A stretch of DNA of 64,000 bases from Lanius collurio (taxonomy: Eukaryota; Chordata; Aves; Passeriformes; Laniidae): contig JACBWW010000021.1 in the NCBI GenBank assembly GCA_020086605.1, positions 5,272,335-5,336,334 of the forward strand, written 5' to 3'. Positions 52,101 through 61,947 of this stretch are shown here, piece after piece; within the stretch, counting starts at the first letter, position 1; each line of letters starts with the position of its first letter. The notes below the pieces were generated by a model that saw only the letters and a list, made by a program, of their open reading frames with translations, was not told where the DNA came from and searched no databases. Made by a program: the position numbers and the translations under genes.

Positions 52101-55100
52101 AAATTTTTCGCAAGAGTAAGGCAACACTAGTATTGTTTTCTTGATTAAATATACCTTACGTGATCCTCTAGGAATCTTTCTTTTCAGTTTATAGTACTTA
52201 AACAATAGTTAAAGATGAGTCACTGTTTAAAATTGAATATGACTAAGGTCAGTGTGTCAGAAAATTAAGCTTTGCATCTGTCACTAGTGCCTTCAGTTTC
52301 TAAAATGCTTTTCTCATTGATGCAGTCTGGTGAGACTGATACCTTTGTTTCTCTCTGTCTCATCTCTTCTCCCTGTTTGCATCCAGTATTGTTGTCCAGA
52401 TATGGTAAATAACTTTTTCCCGGGAGTGATCAAAACGGAGTGTTTGAACACAAGTAAGACTGCTGAATCTGAGAAAGGAAAATTGATTATGTTAGTTAAT
52501 GACTTTTATTATGGAAAGGATGAAGGTGACCTCCAGCAGGTACAACAAGAGCAGAAGACTCATACAACGTTTAAATGCATCAGTTGTCTCAAAGTTCTTA
52601 AAAATAACATAAGGTATTTGAACTTGCTTCCTTAATTATTTGCTAATCACTTACAACCCATAGTAATATCATGTATTAAAGTTTTGTCTCTCTGGAGTAG
52701 AGTTCCTTTCATACTGAAAACTGATAATATTGGGTGACTGAAAAGAAATTGAATTAATTTTTACTTTGCATGTATTGCCATAACTCAAAACCTTTTACAG
52801 ATTAGAGTACAAATTTTAGCGGTGTCTAACATAAACATAGACTTTTGGTAGGAGCTGTTGTAGAACTTTGGGGTTAGAAAGGGCAACACAAAGTATTTTA
52901 CAACTTGCCATCTGGATTGGTGGTGATATTGGTAGATGTGAGTGTTAATTCTCTTTAGGGAGACACAAGGATTAATAGTCAGTCCTTCACTTATGTAACA
53001 TCTGTTATTTTGTTGGAGTAATTTTACTTCCAAACGCTGATAAAACCCCAGTAAGCTGTTTTAGTAGGTAGACAAGTTTGTGTCATCGTTCCTTTGGAAG
53101 TTAAGGTCACTGAACTTTTTTATATGCATTCTTCAAGGGAAGCTGAAGTAGCAGAATGTAAAATTGAAAAATGGACTATTGTTTCAAAGGGCACAGTCTG
53201 CAAGTTAAAATGAACAGGTTTATGCTAACATTATACAACGTATTATTGAAAAAAGCAAGTTTCCTGTAATTAAAACAATGACATTTGCTATTAATCATTA
53301 AATAGGCACTATTTTCTACTCAGCATTATATTGTAAGCAATCACTGCTATGGTGCCTATGTGTTCCACAGCAAGTCATTAAAAATTTTTTTTTCTATTTC
53401 TGTAGGGTTGACTTAAACCTTATTAATTTTGTAGCTTTATTCCATAGTTCTATAACTTAAGAATATTTATTTCAAGGTGTATTTTGCACCTTTATATACA
53501 GTGGACAAAATAAATACATATTACCTTTGTAATTCAAGTATAAGTTTATTGACCAAAAGCAGAAAGTGATTTATCATGGTAATCCCTTGCTTTCTTTAAA
53601 AGATCTGTGCTCAAACATACCATTACAATAATTTTCTGTTAAGGCATTATGCAGTAATAGTGTCAGTTCCTTTTGTCTGCTTAGGAACCTGGGTAGACTA
53701 AGTTGGCTTTTTCTGTTTTTCTTGTTTCTGTTTTTCAAGCAACTGCACAATATTAGGAGCATGAGCTCAAGAGATTATTCTCCTTGCTCATTTGTTTTTT
53801 CCAGTTCCAAGGTCTGCATTCCTTATTTTGAGTGTGGCCTACATTTAATAGTTGTTCTGGCTGTATTGAAATGAAATGCCTTCAAAACAGGAATTTTGGA
53901 AGTTGAACAGTAATGGATTTGCAGCTAACCTGTCCTTGTGCTGCTCCACCAGTAACAGTGACCTGCTGATTGTGGGTGCCTGGACTTCTCAGCCAGAATG
54001 GGTTCCTACTTCAGACAGGCGGACAGATTAATGACAAAAAGCTGGTAACTTAAAGTAGCAACATACCAGTTTCTCCCTGGACTCTTTTGATGTCAGCTGC
54101 ACAGTGACATTTTGTAAACTGTCCTTCATAATTCAATGTCAGTCCTAAATGCTTTGGACAAAGAAGGCTCCTGGAGCCCTGCCAGTTTTGAATGGACGTG
54201 GTTTCACATAAAGCTATTATGTCCAAATTGCAGATACATTCTTGCTACTTAATAGTTTTCAGCAGAGCTGAAGTTACGCTTGTTTCAGAATGTGGCTTTG
54301 AGTTTGCTGGTGATGAATGAAGTGTGAACAGTTGATGAGTTTGTGTTGTCTTTGCTTATTTCCCTTTATTCCAAGGCAAGAATTTTGGCTAAGCAAATAT
54401 GAGAAATGTGACAGATTATTTAGTCTTACAACATGTTTCAGACTTGCTGTGTTCCTTAAAGTCAAAGATTTCTAGTCAGCTCTAAGTTTGTTGCCTTTTT
54501 TTTAGCAAGCACTTACTGCTTAATGTTGAGGGGTTTTTTTTTGAAATTGAGAAGTCCATACAGAGTAAAGTTTCTAAAGACTCCTTAACATCTTGCATAT
54601 GATATATTACATATAGGGAATGTTAAAATGTAATTTTTGCACCTGTTCACTGTAATTTAAAGGTTTATGAACCACATGAAACATCACTTGGAGCTTGAGA
54701 AGCAAAGCAATGAAAGTTGGGAAAGCCACACCACCTGCCAGCACTGTTACCGACAGTTCCCTACCCCATTCCAGCTGCAGTGCCACATTGAGAGTACACA
54801 CACGCCTTATGAGTCGTCCAGTGAGTTGGATCCTATCACACTGTATTTTTTTTCTAAGCCAAAATTTTTAGAACTTTTCCAGCTTTTATTTCCTGGTTTG
54901 TAATTTCAGAATAAAGCTATTGTACTTAAAGAACAATAATCTTGAGATTTAATATGGGAACAGAGCATTTTGGGGTTTTAAGAGCAAAGTATGCACAAAA
55001 AACTATTTTAAGAAGCTTTTTGGTTTTTTCTGTGCATTTTTTATTTGCTTGTTTTGTTTATTTTTAATCGAAAGCTTTACTTTAAGAACTCATGTTTAAA

Positions 55101-58100
55101 GCCCTTGCCTTCCTCACCTTCTGAAATTGTGCAGGAAATTTCTTCTAAAGAGTAAAATAATCATTAGATTGCTGTATGTTTAGTGATACATACAGTTCAC
55201 ATTATATATGTATTACAGTTTATCTGTATATGAACCCTATCAAATTTTTACCTTTTACTTGTTTTTCACTTTTTCCAGCGATTTGTAAAATCTGTGAATT
55301 ATCATTTGAAACAGAGCAAGTTCTTTTGCAGCATATGAAGGACAATCATAAGCCAGGTGAAATGCCGTATGTTTGCCAGGTATCTGAGTGACTTTTGTCT
55401 TTAGATTACACCACTCCCCTGTCTTTGCTGTCAATAAACTTGTAACAAAAAAGTCAAACTTTTTATTTCAGGTGTGCAACTACAGATCCTCAGCTTTTTC
55501 AGATGTAGAAACGCATTTTAGAACAGTTCACGAGAACACAAAACATTTGCTATGCCCGTTTTGCCTCAAAGTAATTAAAATTGGAGCACCATATATGCAT
55601 CATTATATGAGGCATCAGGTAAGCAGGTATTTTCAATCATTAATGCTAGAAAAATGCTAAACACATGTAAGGAATCTCCCTCTGAAAAAAGAAACACAAC
55701 TGATTGGTGTGGTTGTTACTGGATAAGAATAGATAAGCATACTTCAGAAGAATTGCAGAAGTCTTTAAACTAATTATTAGACTTGGTCTTGTTTTTGTGT
55801 GATAGCAGCTCCCAGTTTAAAATAATCTCTGAATATCCTTGAAAGAATCTTTTTGCTATTTTGTTTTTTCATTACATTGCGGTGATATGGTTCTGTTTTT
55901 CTTGAGGTTACTAGCAAACCTGCCACTAGTTCAAATAAAGAAAATGGTAATGAGGTACTGTGTCTTGTAACTGGTAATCTGATTCCTCCTCCTTTTAGTA
56001 ATTGTAATGCCTTGCATTTTCAAGTATCTAATTCCTACGGAGTATCTTGTCTTTGTACAGTATTAGGAGTTTGTTTATTTAGTTGATGTTTTAGGAACTG
56101 CATAAGCATTGCTTGAGACAAGCTAGGGCTAGAGTCTTGTTTGTCATGACATCCATGCTTACTATAGATTGTCTTTTATCTTTAAAAGAAAAAGGGAATA
56201 TACCGTTGCACTAAATGCAGACTGCAATTTTTAACATGCAAAGAAAAAATGGATCACAAGACTCAGCATCACCGAACATTTAGGAAACCCAAGCAATTGG
56301 AAGGCTTGCCTCCTGGAACAAAGGTGAGCGTTCATGCAGGCAAACTAGAGGGGACAAAGGCAAAAAAAGCCTTGGTAAAGAGTGGAATAGAAATAAGTGC
56401 TTTTCTCCTTTCTTTTCCCAAACAAAGTGTTTGGGATTGTATTGTTTTGTGTGTGTTGTGTTTTGGTTTTTTTTCCCTCACCTCTAAAACTGAAATGCTA
56501 AAAAAATGCTCCTGTTTAGAGAATTACCATGCACAATTTGTGACTTTTTCCTGGTGATGCAGGGTTGTGCTTTCTGTCCTGTTGTTCCATACACCTACAG
56601 GCATGCCAGTGGCTCAGCCAGAGCTGCTGTGTTCTTGAGATGATGGTTTATTTGTCCCCTCCCATTCATGCTTTCTTGTGCCAGGGGCTTCTTCTGCATC
56701 ATTTTTTGTGAAAAATTTTCAACTTGTGGAAGGTGGTGACAAAAAACCCATATATATTCTATGCAGAAGGAGGTATTGCATTTTTATATGCTTTAAACTG
56801 AGTTCACCAGGTGTTCTTTAGGTTCAGCATTTGAAGGTATGTGATGAAAACTTGAGTCCCCTCAGAACACTGGTTTGAAGTCATTCTCCCATTTCTTAAG
56901 AAGGAACTACTTAGACTAGGGTTTTCTTGTAGATTTTGGGACTTTTTCCAACAGTTTTTTAGTAGACTGTTAAAGTATATGTGCTTTCAGTTGCAAGGAA
57001 GCTGAAAAGTTTACCTTTTGATCAGCTCTTCACAGTTTATTTGCTGTAGTCAGGAAGGGAGAGTGACTGCCATTGATTGTCTTTCTTGGCAGAAGGAATG
57101 TAAAGCACTGATTCTTTACTCTGTGACCATACCTCATTTTTTTTAAAGATTTCAGGGTCTTCATGACCTAATAAAAGCTGTGATTATGTTGAAATTCTCT
57201 TGTTAGTAGACCTTGACAAGATGCAGATGATAATACTGAAGAATCTGGAACCAGGTTTAGAAGACAAAAGGCTTCTGAACTAGAAGCATGGGTAGGAAAT
57301 ATAGTTAGGAGTCATATTGTGAGTTAAAACCACATTTGAGAGCATGACAAGGGAGTTGGAGAATACCAGATGAGGGGTCAGAAACCAGAATTAGTCCTTG
57401 GAGTTCTAGGATGAGGAGCAAAAATATCTGAAGGGAGTAGACTGTCTCATAATGAGGCAACAAGACACAGGACTTTTTTGTTACACCTGGCCACTGATGG
57501 GATAGTTTGATATTCTTCTTAGTATGGCTGATTGGCCTGAGAGTTCTGCTACATATTTTTTTTTCATTTAAGAAAGCAGGATATAGCCAGTGGCAGCTCT
57601 GGAAAGAAAACTGTTTTCCTATTTTGACCAAAATGAGCTTTTTAAGCATCTAGTAGGCTATTAGAGGTTAACTCTAGTTCAACAGTATTCTCAGTATTTT
57701 TTATTCTTCAAAGTAGTCTTTAATCAGGAGAGTTTCTTATGCTATGATTTGTGCTGTAAAGTGGCTTAAACTTTGAGACAAATAGAAGTGGGAACTTGGA
57801 GAGCTTAAATCTAAACAGAATTTTTTTTTTATTTCATACTTGTAGGTGACTATTCGAGCATCTTTGGGATCTCATCAGTCAGGATCATCAGCTACATCTT
57901 CTGTTAGTACAAGCAGTTCCACATTTCAATTATCACCTAAAACTAAAAATGCAGCCACTAAAAATCACAACAGATCTAATACAAGTAAGTCAAGAGGAAA
58001 ATCAAAACAATCTACAGCGAAGAAACAAAATGCATGGACGAACAGCAGAAAAAAAAAAGAACCTACAAATATAGCATTTCATAATCTAAGGTAAAATACT

Positions 58101-61100
58101 AGCATTAAAATTGTCTTTAAGTACACTTTGAGTATAAATGATCATTTGATGGTCATTCAATAACTAATACTGTAATACAGAAGATCTGACATGTCAGGTT
58201 TGCTGAGAAAGCAGATGCATAAACTTTCCACATACAGGTACTGTGGTTTTAATTCTGAATCTTCCTTCACTGATTTTGGTGGTGGCAGACTACTTTATGA
58301 TGGAAGAACAAGTGTTCTGGAAATTTCTGTGGCACATTTAGAACTTTTCTCTGCTTGGAGTCACAGACTTTTGAAATACTGACTCATTCAGATTTATGTT
58401 AAAACTTATCTGTGGAGAGGAATACATCTGCCTGGGTATTCTCTGGAAGTTTTCTTATGGAAGTTATTTTCTGTTGTTGTTTTAGTTTTATTTGAACCTA
58501 TTCGTTAAAAGATTAATCCAGTCTATCCTAGGAGATACCCCATTTTGGGGACCTAATTAAAAAAAAAATCAGGAAATTAGAAACAAGCTATTAGGGGAAT
58601 GCTGTCCTTATCTTTACAATTTATTGGGGCTTACTGTCCTTATGTTACTATTTTCAAGGGTGTTTTATGGACTAGATTGTAATTTCATTGTTTATGATGA
58701 CTTAGCATTTTTCTTTGTCAAAGATGGTAGATGTCACCCCTCCAGTTTCTAACTTTCTCAGTATGTAGCCCTGGGATACATCCAAAAACGGTCAGCAAAA
58801 CTGGGGAGGAGCAGGATTACATTCTTTGTAGATGTTTCAAAGCTTGTGGGTAATATTGGGGTGACAGAAAAGCCAAAGACTTTTTCTGTGCGTTGTGATG
58901 GATGGAAACAATTATTGGAAATACTTCTCAGGTGCATAGAGACAACAGTAGCAGCTGAAGTTGGGAGGTTCTTATCCCGTGTTATCTCTTGCTTCCAGGA
59001 GTGGCCAATAACAGATGCTCGCATCACCTTGCGTGTTTTTGTTAGAGTCATAATGAAATCACAGTTCAAGTAAAAGCTAAGTTTTGTTCATGTGTGCTAG
59101 TGTAACTTAAAAGTATTTAGCTGATACATTTTTAAGTTTCTCAATTATCCCTAGTGTAGGCAGGCTTGCTACTTACTTCAAGCAAGAAGTTTGAAATAGC
59201 TTTCTCTTCTGAAAGAGTTGATATTAACTGATAACATTTTCGTGTTGCTGTTAGGCATCGAATGGGAACGCACAAATGCATTGAGTGTTTCTCAGAAATA
59301 AAAGATTTTGCAAGTCACTTTCCTGCTTACGTCCACTGTAGTTTATGCAGATACAACACCAGCTGCAGCAAAGCCTATGTGAATCACATGATGAGGTAAG
59401 AACTCTTCAAAGTTTTTACTGGCTTAGCAAATACTTCCTAAGTTCATGTAAGGTGTGAAGTGTTTGTTGGGTGAATTTTGAACTGGGTGCTCAGACTGGC
59501 AGGGAAATGTGTGAGGTTGGATTTTTTTACTTAGAAGGCTTAAACTCCATGTTCTTGTTTTACTTTAAAAATCCAGTGGTTGAGGCAATATTATACGTTT
59601 GCTTCAGAGTTTCTATGGGATCTTCCATAATCACTTTAGCCTGACTTGTCAAATAATGACGAATGATTGCATTTTATAGGGGTTTCAGATTGAATGCCTC
59701 ATCTGAGTTTAGAAGTGCTGAATGCACACGGGCCACAGCTATTGCTAGTGAAATCTGTGCTCAGATTTAGAGGATGTCTCAAACAGCAAACTCAAGTGGA
59801 TACTTCTTCTTACACTACTTCTGGTCATCCAAAGACTTAACATCTTGTTTTGCCACCAGTTATGGGGCAGTGCATGGCATTAGTGATGACAGTTGTGAAA
59901 AAGCCTGTTGAGAAAACAAATTCATTAGTTTTCAGAGCCATAGAATTATATTGTCCAATAATTAGATACAGATCACACAGCAGTGACAGTAAAATAAAAT
60001 TTTAAAAAACTACTTGTTGATCTTGTGCCCTGAACAAGCCAACTGTATTGTGGAAAATACTGAATGCAATTTTCTTTCTGAATTCTGTATATAGAATTGA
60101 CATTTGTGAATGCTAGAATTCTTGAATCTGTGACCCAGGTCTTTAGATGTATTTTACATACATTGACCCTATGCATACTAATTTCAATGCTTATGGAAGT
60201 CCTAGGCTGAAACAGTTTACATGCTTTTTTGTGTATAATCTATTGTTTGCATGCTTAAAAAAAAAAAACCCAAAAGTAATGTGCTTAATTCCAGTTGTAG
60301 AAGAAAAAATTTACTCTAAGGTCAACTGTTCCTGTTGTTGCCAGTGGTCTGGATGGCAGGTCAAATTCATCCATGCAGTAAAATCGCCAATCTTTTGTCC
60401 TCTGTCCCCTTGATGCACTAATGCATCTCCTATCTGATCCTTTGCAGCACCTATCATCACCTCTTTTTTGGTGAGTGCAAGGAAAAAGTGATGGTGAGGA
60501 GGAAGACTGTTAGAGGGAGAGAACAGTGTTGGCACATACTTAACCTGCGTAAGAGACAACTTACAGGTTATCTGAAAATTTCATTTTTCATTGAAAGCCA
60601 TGTCTTTAGCAAATTTTAGCTCTTTTGTGGTGCACTCCATAGCTACAGCCATGGTTCTTCAAAAGCTGAACTGCTCACAGAAGCAATAGAAGTATGTCCT
60701 TGCAAGACTTTGCCAATGAAGTTAATCTTTTCACCTCCCAAACTCATTTACAAGGGAGACAATGTTTTAAACTAGAGCTGAGATTCACAGGTTCATAAGC
60801 TTTAAGCAATTTAATGTTTCGGAATAATGCAGTTCAGTAACTTAGGCTTCTTATTTTCATGTCTTGTCATAAGAAAATTGCAGTACCATGAATAGTGAGG
60901 TGAAGAAAGTCACTGTACCAACACTGTCTTGCAGAGGAGATGTGTGGAGTAATGTATTCAAGAAAACCGGTCTAAGTGGTAATGTTTTCATATATTTAGT
61001 TTTCACAGTGCTCGTCCAAGTAAAAGATTTTGGATCTTTAAGAGGCATTCAGAAGAGCTACGGTAATTCAGCTTTTTTCAGTTACAGATCATGATGTTTT

Positions 61101-61947
61101 TACTTTCTGATGTTGAGCTAATAATTTAGTTGAAATTATAACTTCTTGAATTTTCACAATTTAGAGCAAAGAAATAAAACCATTAGCTTTTCCAATAGCA
61201 GTGTTCTGGTCAGTGACATATTCTTATTTGTCCACATTTATAAACTTAATTCTGACCAGTTTTTAATTTTTTTATTATTATTATTTTTTGGTTATTCATA
61301 AGGTGCAAAATGGGAGGGGGTCAGGGAAAGAAAAAAAACAACCATCCAAACAGAGAAACTCATGCTCTACAGATAAATTTCTGTCTAAAGTCATGTTCTT
61401 TGTACTATATCCAGCATGGAGATGCCCTGCTCATTGATGGGAATTTCCTGGTACTAGTTGCAGTAGAAAAAGTAAGATTATGTTTTTGTGAATCATCTCA
61501 TCTGAAGTGGAATGATTTTTTTTTTTTATAGTCTGTCCAGTTGCTGTAAGTTAAGAAAAGTATTTCCCTGACTATGTTGTATTTACAGTTCCTTTTTACT
61601 CTGTATTTCCTAGAGGTGTGACTGTAGTGTGTCTTAACTGTGATTTCCTGGCTGATGCTTCTGGCTTGGATAACATGGCCACACATCTGAGTGAGAACCA
61701 CACTCATACTTGTCAAGTTATTATAGAGAAAGGTGAGTACATGCTGTATCTTTTTTATACAGCATGTAAATACTTACTTGTGGATGTCTCTTGTGTTATC
61801 ACAGCCCTATTTTGAGTTGCATTACTTCTGTACTTGCATTTGACAGCAAGTACTTCTGTATTTCCACATTTTAAAATATTCTTAATTAAATCCTTTGTTT
61901 TTATTTTCAGTTTCCACAGATAACTCGACTGCTGCACAAGTGTCTCA
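33969..61947 (+). CDS. ZNF280D: ZNF280D, spliced zinc-finger gene (16 exons, 3' end missing)
   Basis: This is the gene-level entry; the exons are listed separately. The joined frame gives about 805 residues and stays open with matching phase across the proposed introns. Words such as [80 protein letters not shown] and [12 protein letters not shown] follow the human ZNF280D order that I recall. Layout: acidic N-terminus (about 8-37), a weakly conserved Ser/Pro/Val-rich region (50-312), zinc fingers (about 330-605), a basic Ser/Thr/Lys linker (605-685), and further fingers (about 690-790). Human ZNF280D has about 980 residues, so roughly the last 170 lie to the right of the window. It is expected to be a nuclear DNA-binding protein related to Drosophila Su(Hw) by name only; its targets are poorly known. 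The paralogue ZNF280C is the main alternative, but wording and context favour ZNF280D. Confidence 0.88.
34114..37850 (+). other. ZNF280D: ZNF280D intron after coding exon 1
   Basis: About 3.7 kb of AT-rich intron with a T18 run near 34507. The open frames inside it (for example 35396-35611) show no recognised similarity, and no additional exon is evident. Confidence 0.7.
37851..37916 (+). CDS. ZNF280D: ZNF280D coding exon 2
   Basis: A 66-base exon between CTTTTGACAG and GTACTT, phase 1 at both ends, so it can be skipped without a frameshift. It encodes [17 protein letters not shown] and APSRG, which lines up with the human stretch beginning ILNRVNPSS. Residues about 49-71. Confidence 0.85.
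38025..38395 (+). CDS. ZNF280D: ZNF280D coding exon 3 with QPVSR repeats
   Basis: The exon runs from TTTGCAACAG to GTAAAT and encodes residues about 71-194. Its start ([17 protein letters not shown]) resembles human FKPTSQHYTNP, but the rest is rich in Val, Pro, Thr, Ser and Gln and differs strongly. Near its end, [26 protein letters not shown] and [12 protein letters not shown] form a short tandem repeat of 13, 13 and 12 residues, followed by a partial AQPV. The region is probably disordered. The exon starts in phase 1 and ends in phase 0. Confidence 0.85.
38396..44285 (+). other. ZNF280D: ZNF280D intron after coding exon 3
   Basis: The longest internal intron, about 5.9 kb and AT-rich, with T runs near 40608 and 43073. 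Many T-rich frames occur here (for example 40776-41096), but their Phe/Leu-rich products are explained by composition. No exon or clear mobile element was recognised. Confidence 0.65.
44286..44403 (+). CDS. ZNF280D: ZNF280D coding exon 4
   Basis: The exon lies between ATCTTATTAG and GTGGGTA, phase 0 to phase 1, 118 bases. It encodes [16 protein letters not shown] then [19 protein letters not shown] and VNVTG. This aligns with the human words ELLFDLTQDTGLSHYQGGP, which supports both the exon and the gene assignment. Residues about 195-233. Confidence 0.8.
44687..44801. repeat. 57-bp exact duplication around a single N
   Basis: Bases 44687-44743 and 44745-44801 are identical, both beginning TCTTTATTGACAGG and ending CAGTGGGAAT, with one undetermined base (N) at 44744 between them. 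Such a mirrored join is the mark of two contig ends that overlap but were not merged, so the second copy is probably not in the genome. It lies in an intron and does not affect the coding exons. Confidence 0.95.
48165..48262 (+). repeat. G/T-rich low-complexity tract
   Basis: About 100 bases of nearly pure T and G on the plus strand, including a T12 run and GTGTGTCGTTTTTTG. It is similar in character to the longer tract at 26655 and the patch near 33270-33390. Confidence 0.75.
48820..49055 (+). CDS. ZNF280D: ZNF280D coding exon 5 (3' border tentative)
   Basis: The exon starts after GTGCCGTAG with phase 1 and encodes [30 protein letters not shown] and [12 protein letters not shown]. The first part aligns with human GMSESSFLSKRPSTSE and the following KPKPSESVSG. 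The remainder (about residues 275-312) has no clear human counterpart. The chosen end, TTG followed by GTTAGT, is a moderate donor in phase 0. An earlier end at GCA followed by GTAGGA (exon end near 48980) is also in phase 0 and would give a length closer to human. Confidence 0.7.
49056..51419 (+). other. ZNF280D: ZNF280D intron after coding exon 5
   Basis: About 2.4 kb, with a CR1 fragment at 49430-49612 and otherwise plain AT-rich intron. Confidence 0.65.
49430..49612 (+). repeat. CR1 LINE 3' fragment
   Basis: The sequence shows GTTGTGGAATCTGCATCCTT, GGACATATTCAGAAATTG, ACCGGACGTGGCTCTGAGCA, TTGGACTTGCTTTGAGTGGG and the closing GGTCCAACCTAAATGATTTT with GTGATTCTGT, all in the order of the CR1 3' end. 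It is a short, 5'-truncated intronic copy on the plus strand, in the same orientation as the gene. Confidence 0.8.
51420..51527 (+). CDS. ZNF280D: ZNF280D coding exon 6, first zinc finger
   Basis: It encodes [20 protein letters not shown] followed by [16 protein letters not shown], the first finger (Cys about 330 and 333, His about 346) that is a hallmark of the ZNF280 family. The finger is completed by the CC of the next exon, so it is C2HC-like rather than standard C2H2. The acceptor is ambiguous: TTTTACAGAG offers AG at 51416-51417 and at 51418-51419. The second fits the phase of the chosen donor of exon 5. The donor is GTAAAAT at 51528. Confidence 0.9.
51528..52386 (+). other. ZNF280D: ZNF280D intron after coding exon 6
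   Basis: A plain intron of 859 bases. A short inverted repeat of TATCTTGATG/CATCAAGATA type lies near 51832-51866. Nothing else is seen. Confidence 0.7.
52387..52613 (+). CDS. ZNF280D: ZNF280D coding exon 7
   Basis: The exon lies between TGCATCCAG and GTATTTG, phase 0 to phase 2. It encodes [19 protein letters not shown], the conserved [20 protein letters not shown] linker, and the start of the second finger, [15 protein letters not shown]. The strong match to the human linker supports the gene call. Residues about 349-423. Confidence 0.93.
52614..54662 (+). other. ZNF280D: ZNF280D intron after coding exon 7
   Basis: About 2 kb of AT-rich intron that interrupts the second zinc finger between its Cys pair and His pair. 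No other feature is seen. Confidence 0.7.
54663..54820 (+). CDS. ZNF280D: ZNF280D coding exon 8, fingers 2-3
   Basis: After ATTTAAAG the exon completes finger 2 ([15 protein letters not shown]) and carries the whole of finger 3, [20 protein letters not shown] followed by TH (C-x2-C-x12-H-x4-H). It ends in HTPYESS with donor GTGAGTT, phase 2 to phase 1. It is almost identical to human in this part. Residues about 424-476. Confidence 0.95.
54821..55278 (+). other. ZNF280D: ZNF280D intron after coding exon 8
   Basis: A 458-base AT-rich intron with no recognised feature. Confidence 0.8.
55279..55379 (+). CDS. ZNF280D: ZNF280D coding exon 9, finger 4
   Basis: The exon runs from TTTTTCCAG to GTATCTG, phase 1 to phase 0. 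It encodes finger 4, [20 protein letters not shown] followed by NH (C-x2-C-x12-H-x4-H), the linker KPGEMPYV, and the first Cys of finger 5. Residues about 477-510. Confidence 0.95.
55472..55618 (+). CDS. ZNF280D: ZNF280D coding exon 10, fingers 5-6
   Basis: The exon runs from TTTATTTCAG to GTAAGC and is exactly 49 codons in phase 0. It completes finger 5 ([19 protein letters not shown]) and encodes finger 6, [20 protein letters not shown] followed by H. The intron before it is only 92 bases. Residues about 511-559. Confidence 0.95.
55619..56188 (+). other. ZNF280D: ZNF280D intron after coding exon 10
   Basis: A 570-base intron with no recognised feature. Confidence 0.8.
56189..56323 (+). CDS. 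ZNF280D: ZNF280D coding exon 11, finger 7
   Basis: The exon runs from CTTTAAAAG to GTGAGCG and is 45 codons in phase 0. It encodes KKGIYR, finger 7 ([20 protein letters not shown] followed by H) and the conserved [13 protein letters not shown]. Read-through past the donor would add a frame of about 78 codons with no similarity, so splicing here is clear. Residues about 560-604. Confidence 0.95.
56324..57845 (+). other. ZNF280D: ZNF280D intron after coding exon 11
   Basis: About 1.5 kb with G/T-rich sequence near 56440-56475. No exon or mobile element is recognised. Confidence 0.7.
57846..58090 (+). CDS. ZNF280D: ZNF280D coding exon 12, basic linker
   Basis: The exon runs from CATACTTGTAG to GTAAAAT, phase 0 to phase 2. 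It starts [15 protein letters not shown] like human VTIRASVG and continues as a Ser/Thr/Lys/Asn-rich, probably disordered linker with basic clusters ([22 protein letters not shown]) that could act in nuclear import or DNA contact. It lacks the longer SKPN-type repeat tract I recall from the human protein, so it is shorter here. It ends with AFHNLR as in human ALRNLR. Residues about 605-685. Confidence 0.9.
58091..59254 (+). other. ZNF280D: ZNF280D intron after coding exon 12
   Basis: About 1.2 kb. Overlapping frames on both strands at 58758-59073 have no recognised similarity. No clear repeat is seen. Confidence 0.65.
59255..59395 (+). CDS. ZNF280D: ZNF280D coding exon 13, atypical fingers
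   Basis: The exon runs from GTTGCTGTTAG to GTAAGAA, phase 2 at both ends. It encodes [19 protein letters not shown], then [20 protein letters not shown]. The first unit is a finger with odd His spacing (C-x2-C-x9-H-x5-H). The second (CSLC-x12-H-x4-H) is split by the next intron. Human has the same arrangement, so this is a family feature. Residues about 686-732. Confidence 0.92.
59396..60999 (+). other. ZNF280D: ZNF280D intron after coding exon 13
   Basis: About 1.6 kb of AT-rich intron with an A12/CCC patch near 60257. No other feature is seen. Confidence 0.7.
61000..61062 (+). CDS. ZNF280D: ZNF280D coding exon 14
   Basis: A 63-base exon between TATATTTAG and GTAATTC, phase 2 at both ends, hence skippable in frame. 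It encodes [20 protein letters not shown] and L, matching human SFHSNRPSKRFCIFKKHSEN. It supplies the last His of the preceding finger, so skipping it would break that finger. Confidence 0.92.
61063..61613 (+). other. ZNF280D: ZNF280D intron after coding exon 14
   Basis: A 551-base intron with ATT-repeat and T-rich patches near 61262-61290 and 61518. No other feature is seen. Confidence 0.75.
61614..61732 (+). CDS. ZNF280D: ZNF280D coding exon 15, last finger in window
   Basis: The exon runs from TATTTCCTAG to GTGAGTA, phase 2 to phase 1. It encodes [18 protein letters not shown] then [19 protein letters not shown], the terminal finger-like unit (CLNC-x14-H-x4-H) that is nearly identical to human. 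The donor is followed at once by a strong stem-loop (61738-61768). Residues about 754-793. Confidence 0.94.
61738..61768 (+). other. 12-bp perfect inverted repeat at splice donor
   Basis: TACATGCTGTAT at 61738-61749 is the exact reverse complement of ATACAGCATGTA at 61757-61768, with a seven-base T-rich loop. The left arm starts at position +6 of the exon 15 donor, so folding of the pre-mRNA would hold part of the 5' splice site in a stem. Confidence 0.85.
61911..61947 (+). CDS. ZNF280D: ZNF280D coding exon 16 (small)
   Basis: A 37-base segment between a good acceptor (TTTATTTTCAG) and a good donor (CA followed by GTAAGTT). In phase it encodes [13 protein letters not shown], which starts like human VSVCIPTSEH after the last finger. 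Size, splice sites and phase fit, but similarity is weak because this tail diverges fast. The following exons are outside the window. Confidence 0.65.
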
